NCBI GenBank assembly: GCA_903821875.1
Contig: CAIJMU010000057.1
Coordinates: 20,632-84,631, forward strand
Direction: 5' to 3'
Origin: an uncultured Spirochaetota bacterium
Lineage (GTDB): Bacteria > Spirochaetota > Spirochaetia > Treponematales > Rectinemataceae
Length of the DNA: 64,000 bases
Below the pieces are notes generated by a model. That model made no database searches and was not told the origin of the DNA. It saw nothing but the letters and a program-made list of their open reading frames with translations. A program made the translations under genes and the position numbers. Shown here one piece after another: positions 46,401 to 54,043 of this stretch; the first letter of the stretch is position 1, and each line of letters opens with the position of its first letter.

Positions 46401-46570
46401 GTACCGCCAGGGACACAGCGGTGATGAGCCTCCCCCTGGACGCCTGGTATGCCTTCGCAGGCTCCCTCGATCCGGCCAGCCTCCGCATGCTTTCGATGGC
46501 CCGGAGGGTCCTCCGCGACCATCCCTACCTCCTGGCCCAGGCCCCGGCTGCCGAAGGAGTGCCCGCGTGA
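43406..46570 (+). CDS. ygfK: YgfK-type iron-sulfur flavoprotein (putative urate/selenate reductase subunit)
   Basis: A 1054-residue protein matching YgfK in length and layout. The first 440 residues are a TIM-barrel like dihydroorotate/dihydropyrimidine dehydrogenase (GPAAGPHSQIAPN, TISTMHGCPPSEIEA, GVSALNARELV). Next come GltD-like clusters (CFAAPCIEACPVGQK, CDHVCQAACSR), an FAD Rossmann (GAGPAGLAAAHYL), an NAD(P) site (VVTGGGNTAMDAV), and C-terminal ferredoxin motifs (CDSACERCVEVCP, CNECGNCGSFCP). The resemblance to dihydropyrimidine dehydrogenase suggests reduction of a purine-derived ring with NAD(P)H. The selenate name is historical. Genetic work in gut anaerobes links this cluster to urate breakdown. 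Confidence 0.93.
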   Translation: MSKIMETTGLGALLGRIAGEYRAKGTIYEIPERAIRDLLDFEAGSPGLEVMGRRIGLPVGPAAGPHSQIAPNLVAAWLCGSRVFELKTVQEKDRLEIEKPCILALDEGHNTEWSTELSLDEARGEYIRGWFAINLLATLWSHRPRDFMFNMSVGYTLSGIRGPRMDAFIEGMRKPTDTAIWKAAMEEFRAFVEGPSLVAAFGSESRRKAAALLADFPAQPIHSVTISTMHGCPPSEIEAIGEYLVVDKGFDTYVKLNPTLLGYDEARRILDTTGWSDISVTRATFEHDLQFTDAIALVGRLRTKAEQKGRRFGIKLSNTLANVNDRRHLPGDERYMSGRALFPITVELAAKLAEALPGFPRRFSYCGGVSALNARELVAAGMGPLTVATDILKPGGYLRFIPIAKAAVEAITKDSARGEGRPDAKALATLAQASLVRPEYKKGFKYHDSSIKGSLPLFDCFAAPCIEACPVGQKVPEYIRLAAEGRNEEALATVLADNPLPCITGTLCDHVCQAACSRNDYEGPVRIREVKLAISEAANIKATPTTLREYSHRVAVIGAGPAGLAAAHYLASEGVPVTVFDRDTEPGGVVANVVPGFRIPTERVKRDIDRIRALGASFRLGVEVTDLEVLGSEGFTRFIVCSGAPSARALRLEGSGIKVIDALEFLALTSKDDGGFAGTRHIVVTGGGNTAMDAVRRSARIKGVTSVRVSYRRAREDMPAEFEEVELALKEALAVAKASGEAAGSLGDVLMDMSSPERLAPGKLTLRRMRAGEPDASGRRAPVFSDQTQDVPCDLLVVAIGETPDAALLSRLGIAVGPDGKPFAEGAEGLARRGVYVAGDAKRGPASIIAAEADGRAAALAIMREAGIEAKRTNYLPPLPDQGALASRGEIAFPLEACDPGFLAREASRCLSCDSACERCVEVCPNRAWFIMPAAPDEASAQILQIDTLCNECGNCGSFCPWEGEPWRDKAALFASARALAASSKAGFAIDSNRGLSWRTARDTAVMSLPLDAWYAFAGSLDPASLRMLSMARRVLRDHPYLLAQAPAAEGVPA

Positions 46571-47895
46571 CCATCTTCGAGAATGTACGTGTCATCAATT
46601 TCGGCCTTCCCTCGGTCTCGGGCCCGACCGACGTCGCAGTCTCTGGCCCCGGCGACGGCAAGCCTGGCATCCTCGAGATCGGTGCAGGCCTTGCCGCCAA
46701 GCATCCTAACGCACGCCGCGTCAGCGGTGGCTACCTCTCGCCCGGACTCGTGTGCGCCCATACCCACCTCTATTCCGCCCTGGCCCGCGGCCTCATGATA
46801 GACATCAAGCCCTCCAGTGACTTTGCCCAGATCCTCGACCACCTCTGGTGGCGCCTCGACCGTGCGATCGACCTTCCCATCCTCGAGGCGAGCGCACTGG
46901 CGGGCCTCGCTGATGCTGCGATGTGTGGAGTCACGAGCGTCGTGGACCACCATGCCGGCCCACAGGCCATCGACGGGTCACTCACGGTCATCAAAAAGGC
47001 CTACGAGGCCATCGGCCTCCGGGGCCTCCTCTGCTACGAAACGACCGACCGCAATGGCCAGGATGGGGCGCGGGCCGGTATACGTGAGAACCTCCGCTTC
47101 GCCGCCGAGGTGGACGCCGGGCGGAGTGCCGGCGGCAGTCCCCTTGTCGATGCGATGATCGGAGCCCACGCCGGCTTCACCGTCGGCGAGGAAACCATGG
47201 CCGCCTTGGGCGATGCAGTGAAGTCGAGCGGCCGGGGCCTCCACATCCATCTCGCAGAGGACCGCTACGACGCGGTAGACTCCCGACACCGCTTCGGTGC
47301 CGACCTTGCGGTACGCATGGACAAGCACGGCTGCCTCGGGCCCAGGTCGGTCGTCGGCCACGGGCTGTGGCTCACCGAGTCCGAAGTCGAGCTCATGAAC
47401 GAGCGCGGCTCCTACCTTGCGCACAATGCCCGCAGCAACATGAACAACGCAGTTGGATACAACGCGCTCCTCCACAAACACCAGCGCGTGGTGCTCGGCA
47501 CCGACGGCATGGGCGCCGACATGCTCGAGGAGTTCAAGTTCGCGGTGTTCCGCCACCGGGAATCGGGTGGCCCCTGGTGGCCCGGCGAATACCTGTCAGC
47601 CCTTGACCGTGGCAACCGCCTCATGGAAGCCTATCTTGGCGGCAGTTTCGGCAGGGTTGAGGCCGGTGCAGCAGCCGACCTCGTGCTCTGGGACTACGAG
47701 AGCCCGACGCCGCTGGAGGGAGCCAACGTCGCAGGCCACCTCGCCTTCGGGCTCTCGTCACGGTCTGTACGTTCGGTCATGGTAAATGGTACTTTTATTG
47801 TCGAGGACCGCAGGCCGGCCTTTGACCAAGCCGCAATCGGCGCCAGGGCGCGCGCCGAGGCGACGCGACTCTGGAAACGGATGGAAGAGAGGTGA
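46567..47895 (+). CDS. ssnA: SsnA-type aminohydrolase
   Basis: A 442-residue amidohydrolase matching SsnA. Zinc-site motifs: CAHTHLYSALARG, HIHLAEDRYD, VVGHGLWL and GTDGMGAD. The LMIDIKPSSDFAQILDHLWW segment is typical of SsnA and separates it from guanine deaminase. Its reaction is not settled; a hydrolytic deamination or ring opening in the purine path is expected. It overlaps ygfK by 4 bp and is followed by ygeY after one base. Confidence 0.93.
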   Translation: MTIFENVRVINFGLPSVSGPTDVAVSGPGDGKPGILEIGAGLAAKHPNARRVSGGYLSPGLVCAHTHLYSALARGLMIDIKPSSDFAQILDHLWWRLDRAIDLPILEASALAGLADAAMCGVTSVVDHHAGPQAIDGSLTVIKKAYEAIGLRGLLCYETTDRNGQDGARAGIRENLRFAAEVDAGRSAGGSPLVDAMIGAHAGFTVGEETMAALGDAVKSSGRGLHIHLAEDRYDAVDSRHRFGADLAVRMDKHGCLGPRSVVGHGLWLTESEVELMNERGSYLAHNARSNMNNAVGYNALLHKHQRVVLGTDGMGADMLEEFKFAVFRHRESGGPWWPGEYLSALDRGNRLMEAYLGGSFGRVEAGAAADLVLWDYESPTPLEGANVAGHLAFGLSSRSVRSVMVNGTFIVEDRRPAFDQAAIGARARAEATRLWKRMEER

Positions 47896-47896
47896 C

Positions 47897-49117
47897 ATGA
47901 TGGATGCACAGAGGATTCTCGCGGAAGCCAGGGCCCGTCGCGACAAGGCGGCAAGCTACCTGAGCCAGATGATCAAGGTGCCGGGTTACAGCTGCGCCGA
48001 AAAGGACCGCATTCAGGTCATCAAGAAGCTCTGCGAGGAAGTCGGCATGGAGGACATCCGCATCGACGGCCTCGGCTCCCTCCTCGGCCGCGTGGGCAAG
48101 GGGAAGAAAAAACTTGTCTTTGACGCCCACATCGATACTGTCGGTGTAGGCGATCCAACCCGCTGGAAGCGGAACCCCCATTCCGGCGACATCGAGGACG
48201 GCCTCGTCCACGGCCGCGGGGCTTCCGACCAATTGGGAGGAGCTGCCTCCATGATAGCCGCGGCGGGCATCCTGAAAACCCTCGCCTACGCGGGTGACTT
48301 CACCGCCTGGTTTGCCTTCACTGTCCTCGAGGAGGACTGCGACGGCCTCTGCTGGAAGTACCTCATCGAGGAGGAGAAGTTCGTTCCCGACCTCTTCGTC
48401 TCCACCGAACCGACGAGCTGCCGCCTCTACCGGGGGCACCGTGGCCGCATGGAGATCCAGATCGACATCCGCGGAGTCTCGGCCCACGGCTCCGCCCCCG
48501 AGCGCGGTTCGAACGCTGGGTACAAGGCCGCGAAGGCCGCACTCGCCCTTGAGAAGCTCAATGCCGAACTCAAGCCGGACGATGACGGCTTCCTCGGCAA
48601 GGGTACGATCGTCGTCTCGCAGATCAAGGTCCAGGGGCCTTCGCAGTGCGCCGTTCCCGACCAGGCCATGCTCTACTGCGACCGCCGCCTCACCTGGGGC
48701 GAGACCGACAGTCTCGCCATCTCCCAGGTCGAGCAGAAGCTCCGGGAAGCCGGCGTAGACGAGTTCACCGTCAAAATGCCTGAGTACAGCCAAAGCGCCT
48801 ACACCGGCAAGCTCTACAAGCAGGAGCTCTATTTCCCCACCTGGAAGATTCCCGCCGACCACCACCTGGTCCGCTCCGGCGTCGTCGCCTACAAGGATCT
48901 CTACGGAAAGGACCCCGTTGTCGACAAGTGGACCTTCTCCACGAACGCCGTCGCCGTCTGCGGCCGCCACCAGATCCCCTCGATCGGCTTCGGTCCCGGC
49001 GACGAGAACCAGGCCCATGCTCCCAACGAGATCAACCGCGTGGACGATCTGGAGAAGTGCGCAGCCTTCTACGCGGCCCTTCCCTTCGCCCTCGAGTCGA
49101 CAGCGGAAAAGGCCTGA
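47897..49117 (+). CDS. ygeY: YgeY-type M20 metallohydrolase
   Basis: A 406-residue M20 peptidase-family enzyme of the YgeY group, started at 47897 (ATGATG) with AGAGG six bases upstream. Metal and catalytic residues are visible: DAHIDTVG, RGASDQLGG (Asp), VLEEDCDG (catalytic Glu pair), STEPTS, and a C-terminal GDENQAHAPNE. YgeY homologues in purine clusters are thought to remove a carbamoyl or amide group from an open-chain intermediate, rather than to cut peptides; this is inference from context. Confidence 0.92.
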   Translation: MMDAQRILAEARARRDKAASYLSQMIKVPGYSCAEKDRIQVIKKLCEEVGMEDIRIDGLGSLLGRVGKGKKKLVFDAHIDTVGVGDPTRWKRNPHSGDIEDGLVHGRGASDQLGGAASMIAAAGILKTLAYAGDFTAWFAFTVLEEDCDGLCWKYLIEEEKFVPDLFVSTEPTSCRLYRGHRGRMEIQIDIRGVSAHGSAPERGSNAGYKAAKAALALEKLNAELKPDDDGFLGKGTIVVSQIKVQGPSQCAVPDQAMLYCDRRLTWGETDSLAISQVEQKLREAGVDEFTVKMPEYSQSAYTGKLYKQELYFPTWKIPADHHLVRSGVVAYKDLYGKDPVVDKWTFSTNAVAVCGRHQIPSIGFGPGDENQAHAPNEINRVDDLEKCAAFYAALPFALESTAEKA

Positions 49118-49122
49118 TCGAG

Positions 49123-50271
49123 ATGAAGTGGGAATACCGCTGCCCTTCCTGCGGGGCACGTTACGCGATCGAGCCGGGGCGTTACCTCTGCGGCCCCTGC
49201 TCGAAGGCCAACGCCCCGGGTGCGCCACTTTCGGGCGTCCTTGAGTGCGTACCCGATTCCATTCCCGCGAAGGGCAGCCTTCCCCTTCCCATCGAGGAGA
49301 GGTGGTTTCCACCGATCCCCGTCGGAAACACCCCGCTGTGGCGCCCCGACCGTCTCCGCGCCCACCTCGGCATGCCCGGACTCTATCTCAAGGACGACGC
49401 CCGCGAACCCTCGGGCTCCTTCAAGGACAGGGCGAGCTACCTTGTAGCAGCCTTCGCCCGACAGCACGGGATCAAGGAGATAGCCCTGGCCTCGACGGGC
49501 AATGCCGCCTCCAGCATGGCCTGCATCGGCGCAGCAGCCGGGATCAAGGTCAAGGTCTTCGTGCCGAAGAGCGCGCCGATAGCCAAGCGCATCCAGGTCC
49601 TCCAGTACGGGGCCGACCTGGTGGAGATCGATGGCAACTATGACAAAGCCTTCGACACCTCCCTCGAATACTCAGCCAGGACCGGCACCCTCTCGCGCAA
49701 CACTGCCTACAATCCCCTCACAATTGAAGGCAAAAAGACAGTGTCCTTCGAGATCGTCCGGGACCTTGCTGCAGCTGGCGAAGGACCAATTGAGCATGTA
49801 TTCGTCCCTACCGGCGACGGGGTCATCCTTGCCGGCGTCATCCGGGGCTTCGAGGACCTCCTGGCCATGGGCGAAATATCCGTAATGCCCTGCTTCTGGG
49901 CTGCCCAGGCCGAGGGCTCGAGCGCAATGGCCCGGGCTCTGGCCCTCGGTCGCTTCGACGCCCTTCCCTCGACGACCCTCGCCGATTCCATCGCAGTCGA
50001 CGCTCCGAGGAACGGCCCCTTCCTCATTTCAAAAATGAAGAAATACAAGGGCCGCGCCGTGACTGTCGACGACAGGGAGATCCTCGAGGCCCAGGTGCTC
50101 GGTTCCTCCCTCGCCGGATTCTTCGCCGAACCCTCCTCGGCGACCGCGCTAGCCGGACTCGTTAAAATGAGCAAGGAATTAGGACCGAAGGCGCGGGTGG
50201 CCGTGCTGCTGACAGGATCTGGCCTAAAGGACATCAGGAACGCCGCCCTTGCCGTCGGCGCCCCGTACTGA
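49123..50271 (+). CDS. Threonine-synthase-like PLP enzyme
   Basis: A 382-residue fold-type II PLP enzyme. The N-terminal zinc-ribbon-like CPSCGAR and CGPCSK, IPVGNTPLWRPD, and the PLP lysine in EPSGSFKDRASYL match the threonine synthase family; STGNAASS binds phosphate of PLP. No homoserine or threonine pathway genes are near. It lies between ygeY and a second PLP enzyme, where E. coli-type purine clusters carry ygeX (diaminopropionate ammonia-lyase, also fold-type II). A role in beta-elimination of a diamino acid intermediate is therefore attractive. The start follows the ygeY stop by 5 bp. Confidence 0.85.
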   Translation: MKWEYRCPSCGARYAIEPGRYLCGPCSKANAPGAPLSGVLECVPDSIPAKGSLPLPIEERWFPPIPVGNTPLWRPDRLRAHLGMPGLYLKDDAREPSGSFKDRASYLVAAFARQHGIKEIALASTGNAASSMACIGAAAGIKVKVFVPKSAPIAKRIQVLQYGADLVEIDGNYDKAFDTSLEYSARTGTLSRNTAYNPLTIEGKKTVSFEIVRDLAAAGEGPIEHVFVPTGDGVILAGVIRGFEDLLAMGEISVMPCFWAAQAEGSSAMARALALGRFDALPSTTLADSIAVDAPRNGPFLISKMKKYKGRAVTVDDREILEAQVLGSSLAGFFAEPSSATALAGLVKMSKELGPKARVAVLLTGSGLKDIRNAALAVGAPY

Positions 50272-50324
50272 ACCGTATGCACGCCGGCTCCGGAGCCGGA
50301 CATGCCTCTGACAAGGAGTCTTAC

Positions 50325-51782
50325 ATGATCGACCTCAAGATAGACGACAAGGGACGCAAGCGGAACATCGAGCGCTGCAAGCGTGAGGGCATTGTCCTTC
50401 CCACCTACGAGCAGATGCGTGATCCGGCAAAAATTCCGGCCTCGGTCAAGGATGAGCTGAAGAACATCGGCCTCTGGGAAGTCAACAAGCGTAACCTCTT
50501 CCGCGTCAACTGGCACAACGAGCCCAGGGAAAAGGGCGGTGCCTTCGGTCCTGTCAATTACCTTGAAATTCCCTCTTCCATCACCGGCACCAAGGCCCGG
50601 ATCGTCGGGCTTTCAGGCAAGTGGTTCCCCACAGGGGCCCACAAGGTCGGGGCAGCCCTCTCCTGCCTCCTGCCCGAGTTGGTCACCGGGCGCTTTGACC
50701 CAACTACGAAAAAAGCCGTCTGGCCGAGCACCGGCAACTACTGCCGCGGCGGGGCCTACATCTCCCGCCTCATGGCCTGCCCTTCGGTCGCCATCCTGCC
50801 CGCCGGCATGTCGCGCGAGCGCTTCGAGTGGCTCAAGACCATGGCCGAGGAAGTCATCGCCACCCCCGGCACCGAGTCGAACGTCAAGGAGATCTTCGAC
50901 GCCTGCATGGAGATCGAGCGCACCCGCCCCGAGTGCGTGATCTTCAACCAGTTCGACCAGCTTCCCAACCACCTCTGGCACTACTCGGTAACCGGTCCCG
51001 CCATGGCAGAGGTCTTCAAGGCCATAGCCAGGCCCGGCGACCACCTCGCCGGAGCGGTGCTCTCCTCGGGTTCGGCCGGCACCCTCGGTGCGGGTTCCTA
51101 CCTCCGCGATACCTTCCCCGGCGCCCGCGTCGGCGTAGCCGAAGCCCTCCAGTGCCCCACCCTCTTCGAGAACGGCTTCGGGGAGCACCGCATCGAGGGC
51201 ATCGGCGACAAGCACATCCCCTGGATCCACAACCTCCGGGACACCGACGCCGTCATAGCCGTCGACGATGAAGTACCGGTCAGGATGATCCGCCTCTTCA
51301 ATGAAAAGGCCGGCCGCGCACGCCTGGTCGAAGCCGGAGTTCCCGCTGCCACCATGGACAGGCTCGACTGGATCGGCATCTCCGGCGTCGGCAACCTCGC
51401 CGGTGCGGTCAAGTTCGCCAAGCACTATGAATTGGGAGAGAACGATGTCGTCTTCACCATGTTCACCGATTCGATGGCCATGTACGGTTCCCGCCTCGAA
51501 GAAATGAACAAGGATCGCGGCGCCTACGACCAGCGCCAGGCTGACCGGGACATGGAGCGCATGCAGGCCCTCGACATCGACCATGTCCTCGAACTTGACC
51601 AGATGGGCAAGCGCCGCATCCACCAGCTCAAGTACTTCACCTGGATCGAGCAGCTCGGCAAGGACGTTGCCGAACTCCGGGCCCAGTGGGACGACCACCG
51701 CGCCTACTGGGGCGGCCTCCGTGCCCAGGTCGGCCAGCTCGACTCCATGATCGACGACTTCAACGCCGAGGTCGCGAGATAA
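50325..51782 (+). CDS. Fold-type II PLP enzyme of unknown specificity
   Basis: A 485-residue protein started at 50325 with AAGGAG seven bases upstream. The PLP lysine is probably in PTGAHKVGAALSCL; STGNYCRGGAYI and SSGSAGTLGAGSYL look like the cofactor phosphate loops. It is longer than cysteine synthase (about 310) or YgeX (about 400) and has extra N-terminal (residues 1-90) and C-terminal (Gln/Arg/Asp-rich, 420-485) segments. It sits in the purine operon next to the threonine-synthase-like gene. I cannot assign the reaction; replacement of YgeX is a reasonable hypothesis. Confidence 0.82.
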   Translation: MIDLKIDDKGRKRNIERCKREGIVLPTYEQMRDPAKIPASVKDELKNIGLWEVNKRNLFRVNWHNEPREKGGAFGPVNYLEIPSSITGTKARIVGLSGKWFPTGAHKVGAALSCLLPELVTGRFDPTTKKAVWPSTGNYCRGGAYISRLMACPSVAILPAGMSRERFEWLKTMAEEVIATPGTESNVKEIFDACMEIERTRPECVIFNQFDQLPNHLWHYSVTGPAMAEVFKAIARPGDHLAGAVLSSGSAGTLGAGSYLRDTFPGARVGVAEALQCPTLFENGFGEHRIEGIGDKHIPWIHNLRDTDAVIAVDDEVPVRMIRLFNEKAGRARLVEAGVPAATMDRLDWIGISGVGNLAGAVKFAKHYELGENDVVFTMFTDSMAMYGSRLEEMNKDRGAYDQRQADRDMERMQALDIDHVLELDQMGKRRIHQLKYFTWIEQLGKDVAELRAQWDDHRAYWGGLRAQVGQLDSMIDDFNAEVAR

Positions 51783-51786
51783 GGCG

Positions 51787-53193
51787 ATGATCCTCCTTCA
51801 GAACTGCCTCCGGGTCCTCCAGCACGGAGGGCCCGACCTCGAGGGCGTCGATGTCCTGGTCGAAGGCAATCGCATAACGCGCATCGGGAGGGAGCTCCCG
51901 GTGCCGGACGGCGATCGCAGCCAGCCTGGGAAAACGGAGGCGGCCGCCCGGATAGTCGATGCCCGCACCCTCGTCGTAACCCCGGGCCTGGTCAATACCC
52001 ACCACCATTTCTACCAGACCCTCACGAGGAACCTCCCGGCCGTCCAGGATGCCAAGCTCTTCGACTGGCTCGTCTACCTCTACGAGGTCTGGAAGGGAGT
52101 CGACGAGGAGGCGGTGCGCGTCTCGAGCCTCCTGGCGATGTCGGAGCTTCTCCGCACGGGTTGCACGACGACTACCGACCACCACTACCTCTACCCCAGG
52201 GACTTCGAGGACGACCTTCCCGCCATCCAGTTCGCGGCCGCCTCGGAGCTCGGCATTCGCTTTGCCCCGACGCGCGGCTCGATGTCGCGCTCGAAGAAGG
52301 ACGGGGGCCTGCCCCCCGACTCGGTTGTCCAGGACGAGGATCTCATCCTCCGTCACTCTGAAGACACAATTAAACGTTTCAACGACCCCTCCCCCGGCTC
52401 GATGCGCCGCGTGGCCCTGGCTCCCTGCAGTCCCTTCTCGGTGAGCGAAGGGCTCATGAAGCGGTCGGCGGCCCTCGCACGGAAATACGGCGTCCGCCTC
52501 CACACCCACCTCGCCGAGACCGCCGACGAGAACGACTTCTGCGTCCAGGTCTACGGTCGGCGGCCACTGAAGCTCATGGAAGACTGCGACTTCGTCGGAA
52601 GCGACGTCTGGTACGCCCACGGCATCTTCTTCGAGGACGACGAGCTCGAGCTCCTGGCGCGCACGAAAACAGGGGTAGCCCACTGCCCCTCCTCCAACAT
52701 GCGCCTGGGCTCCGGCATCTGCCGCGTCCGGGATATGATCGACCGCGGCGTGCCCGTCGGCCTGGCGGTCGACGGTTCGGCCTCCAACGACAGCTCCGAC
52801 ATGCTAGGCGAAGCCCGCCAGGCCCTCCTCCTCCAACGGGTCCGCTACGGTTCGGCAGGCCTCCGTGCCAAGGAAGCCTGGCGCATCGCCACCGAAGGCG
52901 GCGCGCGCATCCTGGGCTGGGAGCAGGCAGGAAGCATCACCGAAGGAGCCTTGGCCGACATCGCGCTCTGGCGCGTAGACGGCCCGGCCTACGCTGGTTC
53001 TCTCTCCGATCCGACCGCGGCCCTCCTGTTCTGCGGCTACGACCACCGCGCCGAAATGGTCATCGTAAATGGAAAGATCGTCGTCGAGGGGGGCCGCGTG
53101 CTCGGCCTCGACCGCAGCTTCGACGAGGACAGACTCGCCCTTGAGGCGAACCTCGTCGCGAAATCGCTTCTTAAAAAGGCCGGCCTGTCGTGA
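51787..53193 (+). CDS. 8-oxoguanine deaminase / hydroxyatrazine-hydrolase-like amidohydrolase
   Basis: A 468-residue amidohydrolase of the AtzB/8-oxoguanine deaminase branch. Motifs: VNTHHHFYQTLTRN, TTTTDHHYLYP, the diagnostic SMSRSKKDGGLPPDSVVQ, HTHLAETADEN, WYAHGIFF and AVDGSASNDSS. 8-Oxoguanine deaminases turn 8-oxoguanine into urate, so the enzyme would feed oxidised guanine into this operon. Only 4 bp separate it from the upstream gene. Hydrolysis of another aminated purine or triazine-like ring is the alternative. Confidence 0.9.
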   Translation: MILLQNCLRVLQHGGPDLEGVDVLVEGNRITRIGRELPVPDGDRSQPGKTEAAARIVDARTLVVTPGLVNTHHHFYQTLTRNLPAVQDAKLFDWLVYLYEVWKGVDEEAVRVSSLLAMSELLRTGCTTTTDHHYLYPRDFEDDLPAIQFAAASELGIRFAPTRGSMSRSKKDGGLPPDSVVQDEDLILRHSEDTIKRFNDPSPGSMRRVALAPCSPFSVSEGLMKRSAALARKYGVRLHTHLAETADENDFCVQVYGRRPLKLMEDCDFVGSDVWYAHGIFFEDDELELLARTKTGVAHCPSSNMRLGSGICRVRDMIDRGVPVGLAVDGSASNDSSDMLGEARQALLLQRVRYGSAGLRAKEAWRIATEGGARILGWEQAGSITEGALADIALWRVDGPAYAGSLSDPTAALLFCGYDHRAEMVIVNGKIVVEGGRVLGLDRSFDEDRLALEANLVAKSLLKKAGLS

Positions 53194-53218
53194 ACACGGC
53201 ATCCGGCTCGAGGTGAAC

Positions 53219-54043
53219 ATGGTCACGACCTTCCATAGGCCCAAAGATGCCGCAGAGGCCCTCTCCCTCCTCGCTGGCGCAGCCGACCGCCTGGCCATGG
53301 CCGGGGGGACGCAGCTCCTCTCCTCCGAGTCGCGCAGCCTCGGGTTCTCGGCTGTGGCGGTCAGCGCCATATTGCCGGGAGGAATAGACCGGCTGGCTAC
53401 TGGCCTCTCCATCGGGGCTGCGGCCACATTCCAGCAATTGGTAGATTATCCTTCCCTGCCAGGAGCCCTGCGCAAGGCAGCCCTCGGCATGGTGGACCGC
53501 AACATCCGAAACCGCGCCACGGTAGGCGGCAATCTTGGTGCCGACAAATCCTGCTCGAGCCTCATCCCGATCCTCCTTGCCCTCGACGCTTCGCTCGAGC
53601 TCCTCGACGGCCGCACTCTGGGGCTACAGGAGTGGCTCGGCCTTCCTCCGGGGCCCATGGGTCGGGGCACGATATCGCGCATCCTTGCGCCGCTTCACGA
53701 AGGCACCAAGGCAGGCTATGCACGCTGGTCACGGGTCTCCTGTGACATCGCTGTCCTCGGTGCCGCCCTCGCCTTTCGGCTGGAAGGTGGACTTGTGAAG
53801 GGTCTCCGGCTTGTGCTCGGGGGCGTCAGTGCGCACTCCCGCCGCTTCCCGGCGATCGAAGCCCTCTTCGAAGGCAGGATCCTTCCCGAAGGCGATGCCA
53901 TAGAGGCAGCGGTCGCCCCCCTTTTGTCCCCCATCGACGATGTCCGTGGAAGCGCCCAATTCAAGCGATCCCGCATCTCCAGCCTCGTCGCCGAAGCCTT
54001 CCTGGAAGCCTCTGAAGTCACGGCCATGGAGGCTGCGAAATGA
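53219..54043 (+). CDS. ygfM: FAD-binding subunit of molybdenum hydroxylase (YgfM-like)
   Basis: A 274-residue FAD subunit started at 53219 with GAGGTGA upstream. The flavin contacts are AMAGGTQLLSSES and RNIRNRATVGGNLGAD, and the C-terminal SPIDDVRGSAQFKR is typical of CO dehydrogenase-type medium subunits. It overlaps xdhD by 4 bp and should form a complex with it, taking electrons from the [2Fe-2S] clusters of XdhD. This gives the operon a second hydroxylase besides XdhAB. Confidence 0.92.
   Translation: MVTTFHRPKDAAEALSLLAGAADRLAMAGGTQLLSSESRSLGFSAVAVSAILPGGIDRLATGLSIGAAATFQQLVDYPSLPGALRKAALGMVDRNIRNRATVGGNLGADKSCSSLIPILLALDASLELLDGRTLGLQEWLGLPPGPMGRGTISRILAPLHEGTKAGYARWSRVSCDIAVLGAALAFRLEGGLVKGLRLVLGGVSAHSRRFPAIEALFEGRILPEGDAIEAAVAPLLSPIDDVRGSAQFKRSRISSLVAEAFLEASEVTAMEAAK

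Noticed and set aside
44648..46522. A 624-codon minus-strand open frame opposite ygfK
   Set aside because: Shadow of a well-supported gene; no motifs and no ribosome-binding site.
47795..49312. A 505-codon minus-strand frame opposite ygeY
   Set aside because: Shadow; crosses gene boundaries and has no domain.
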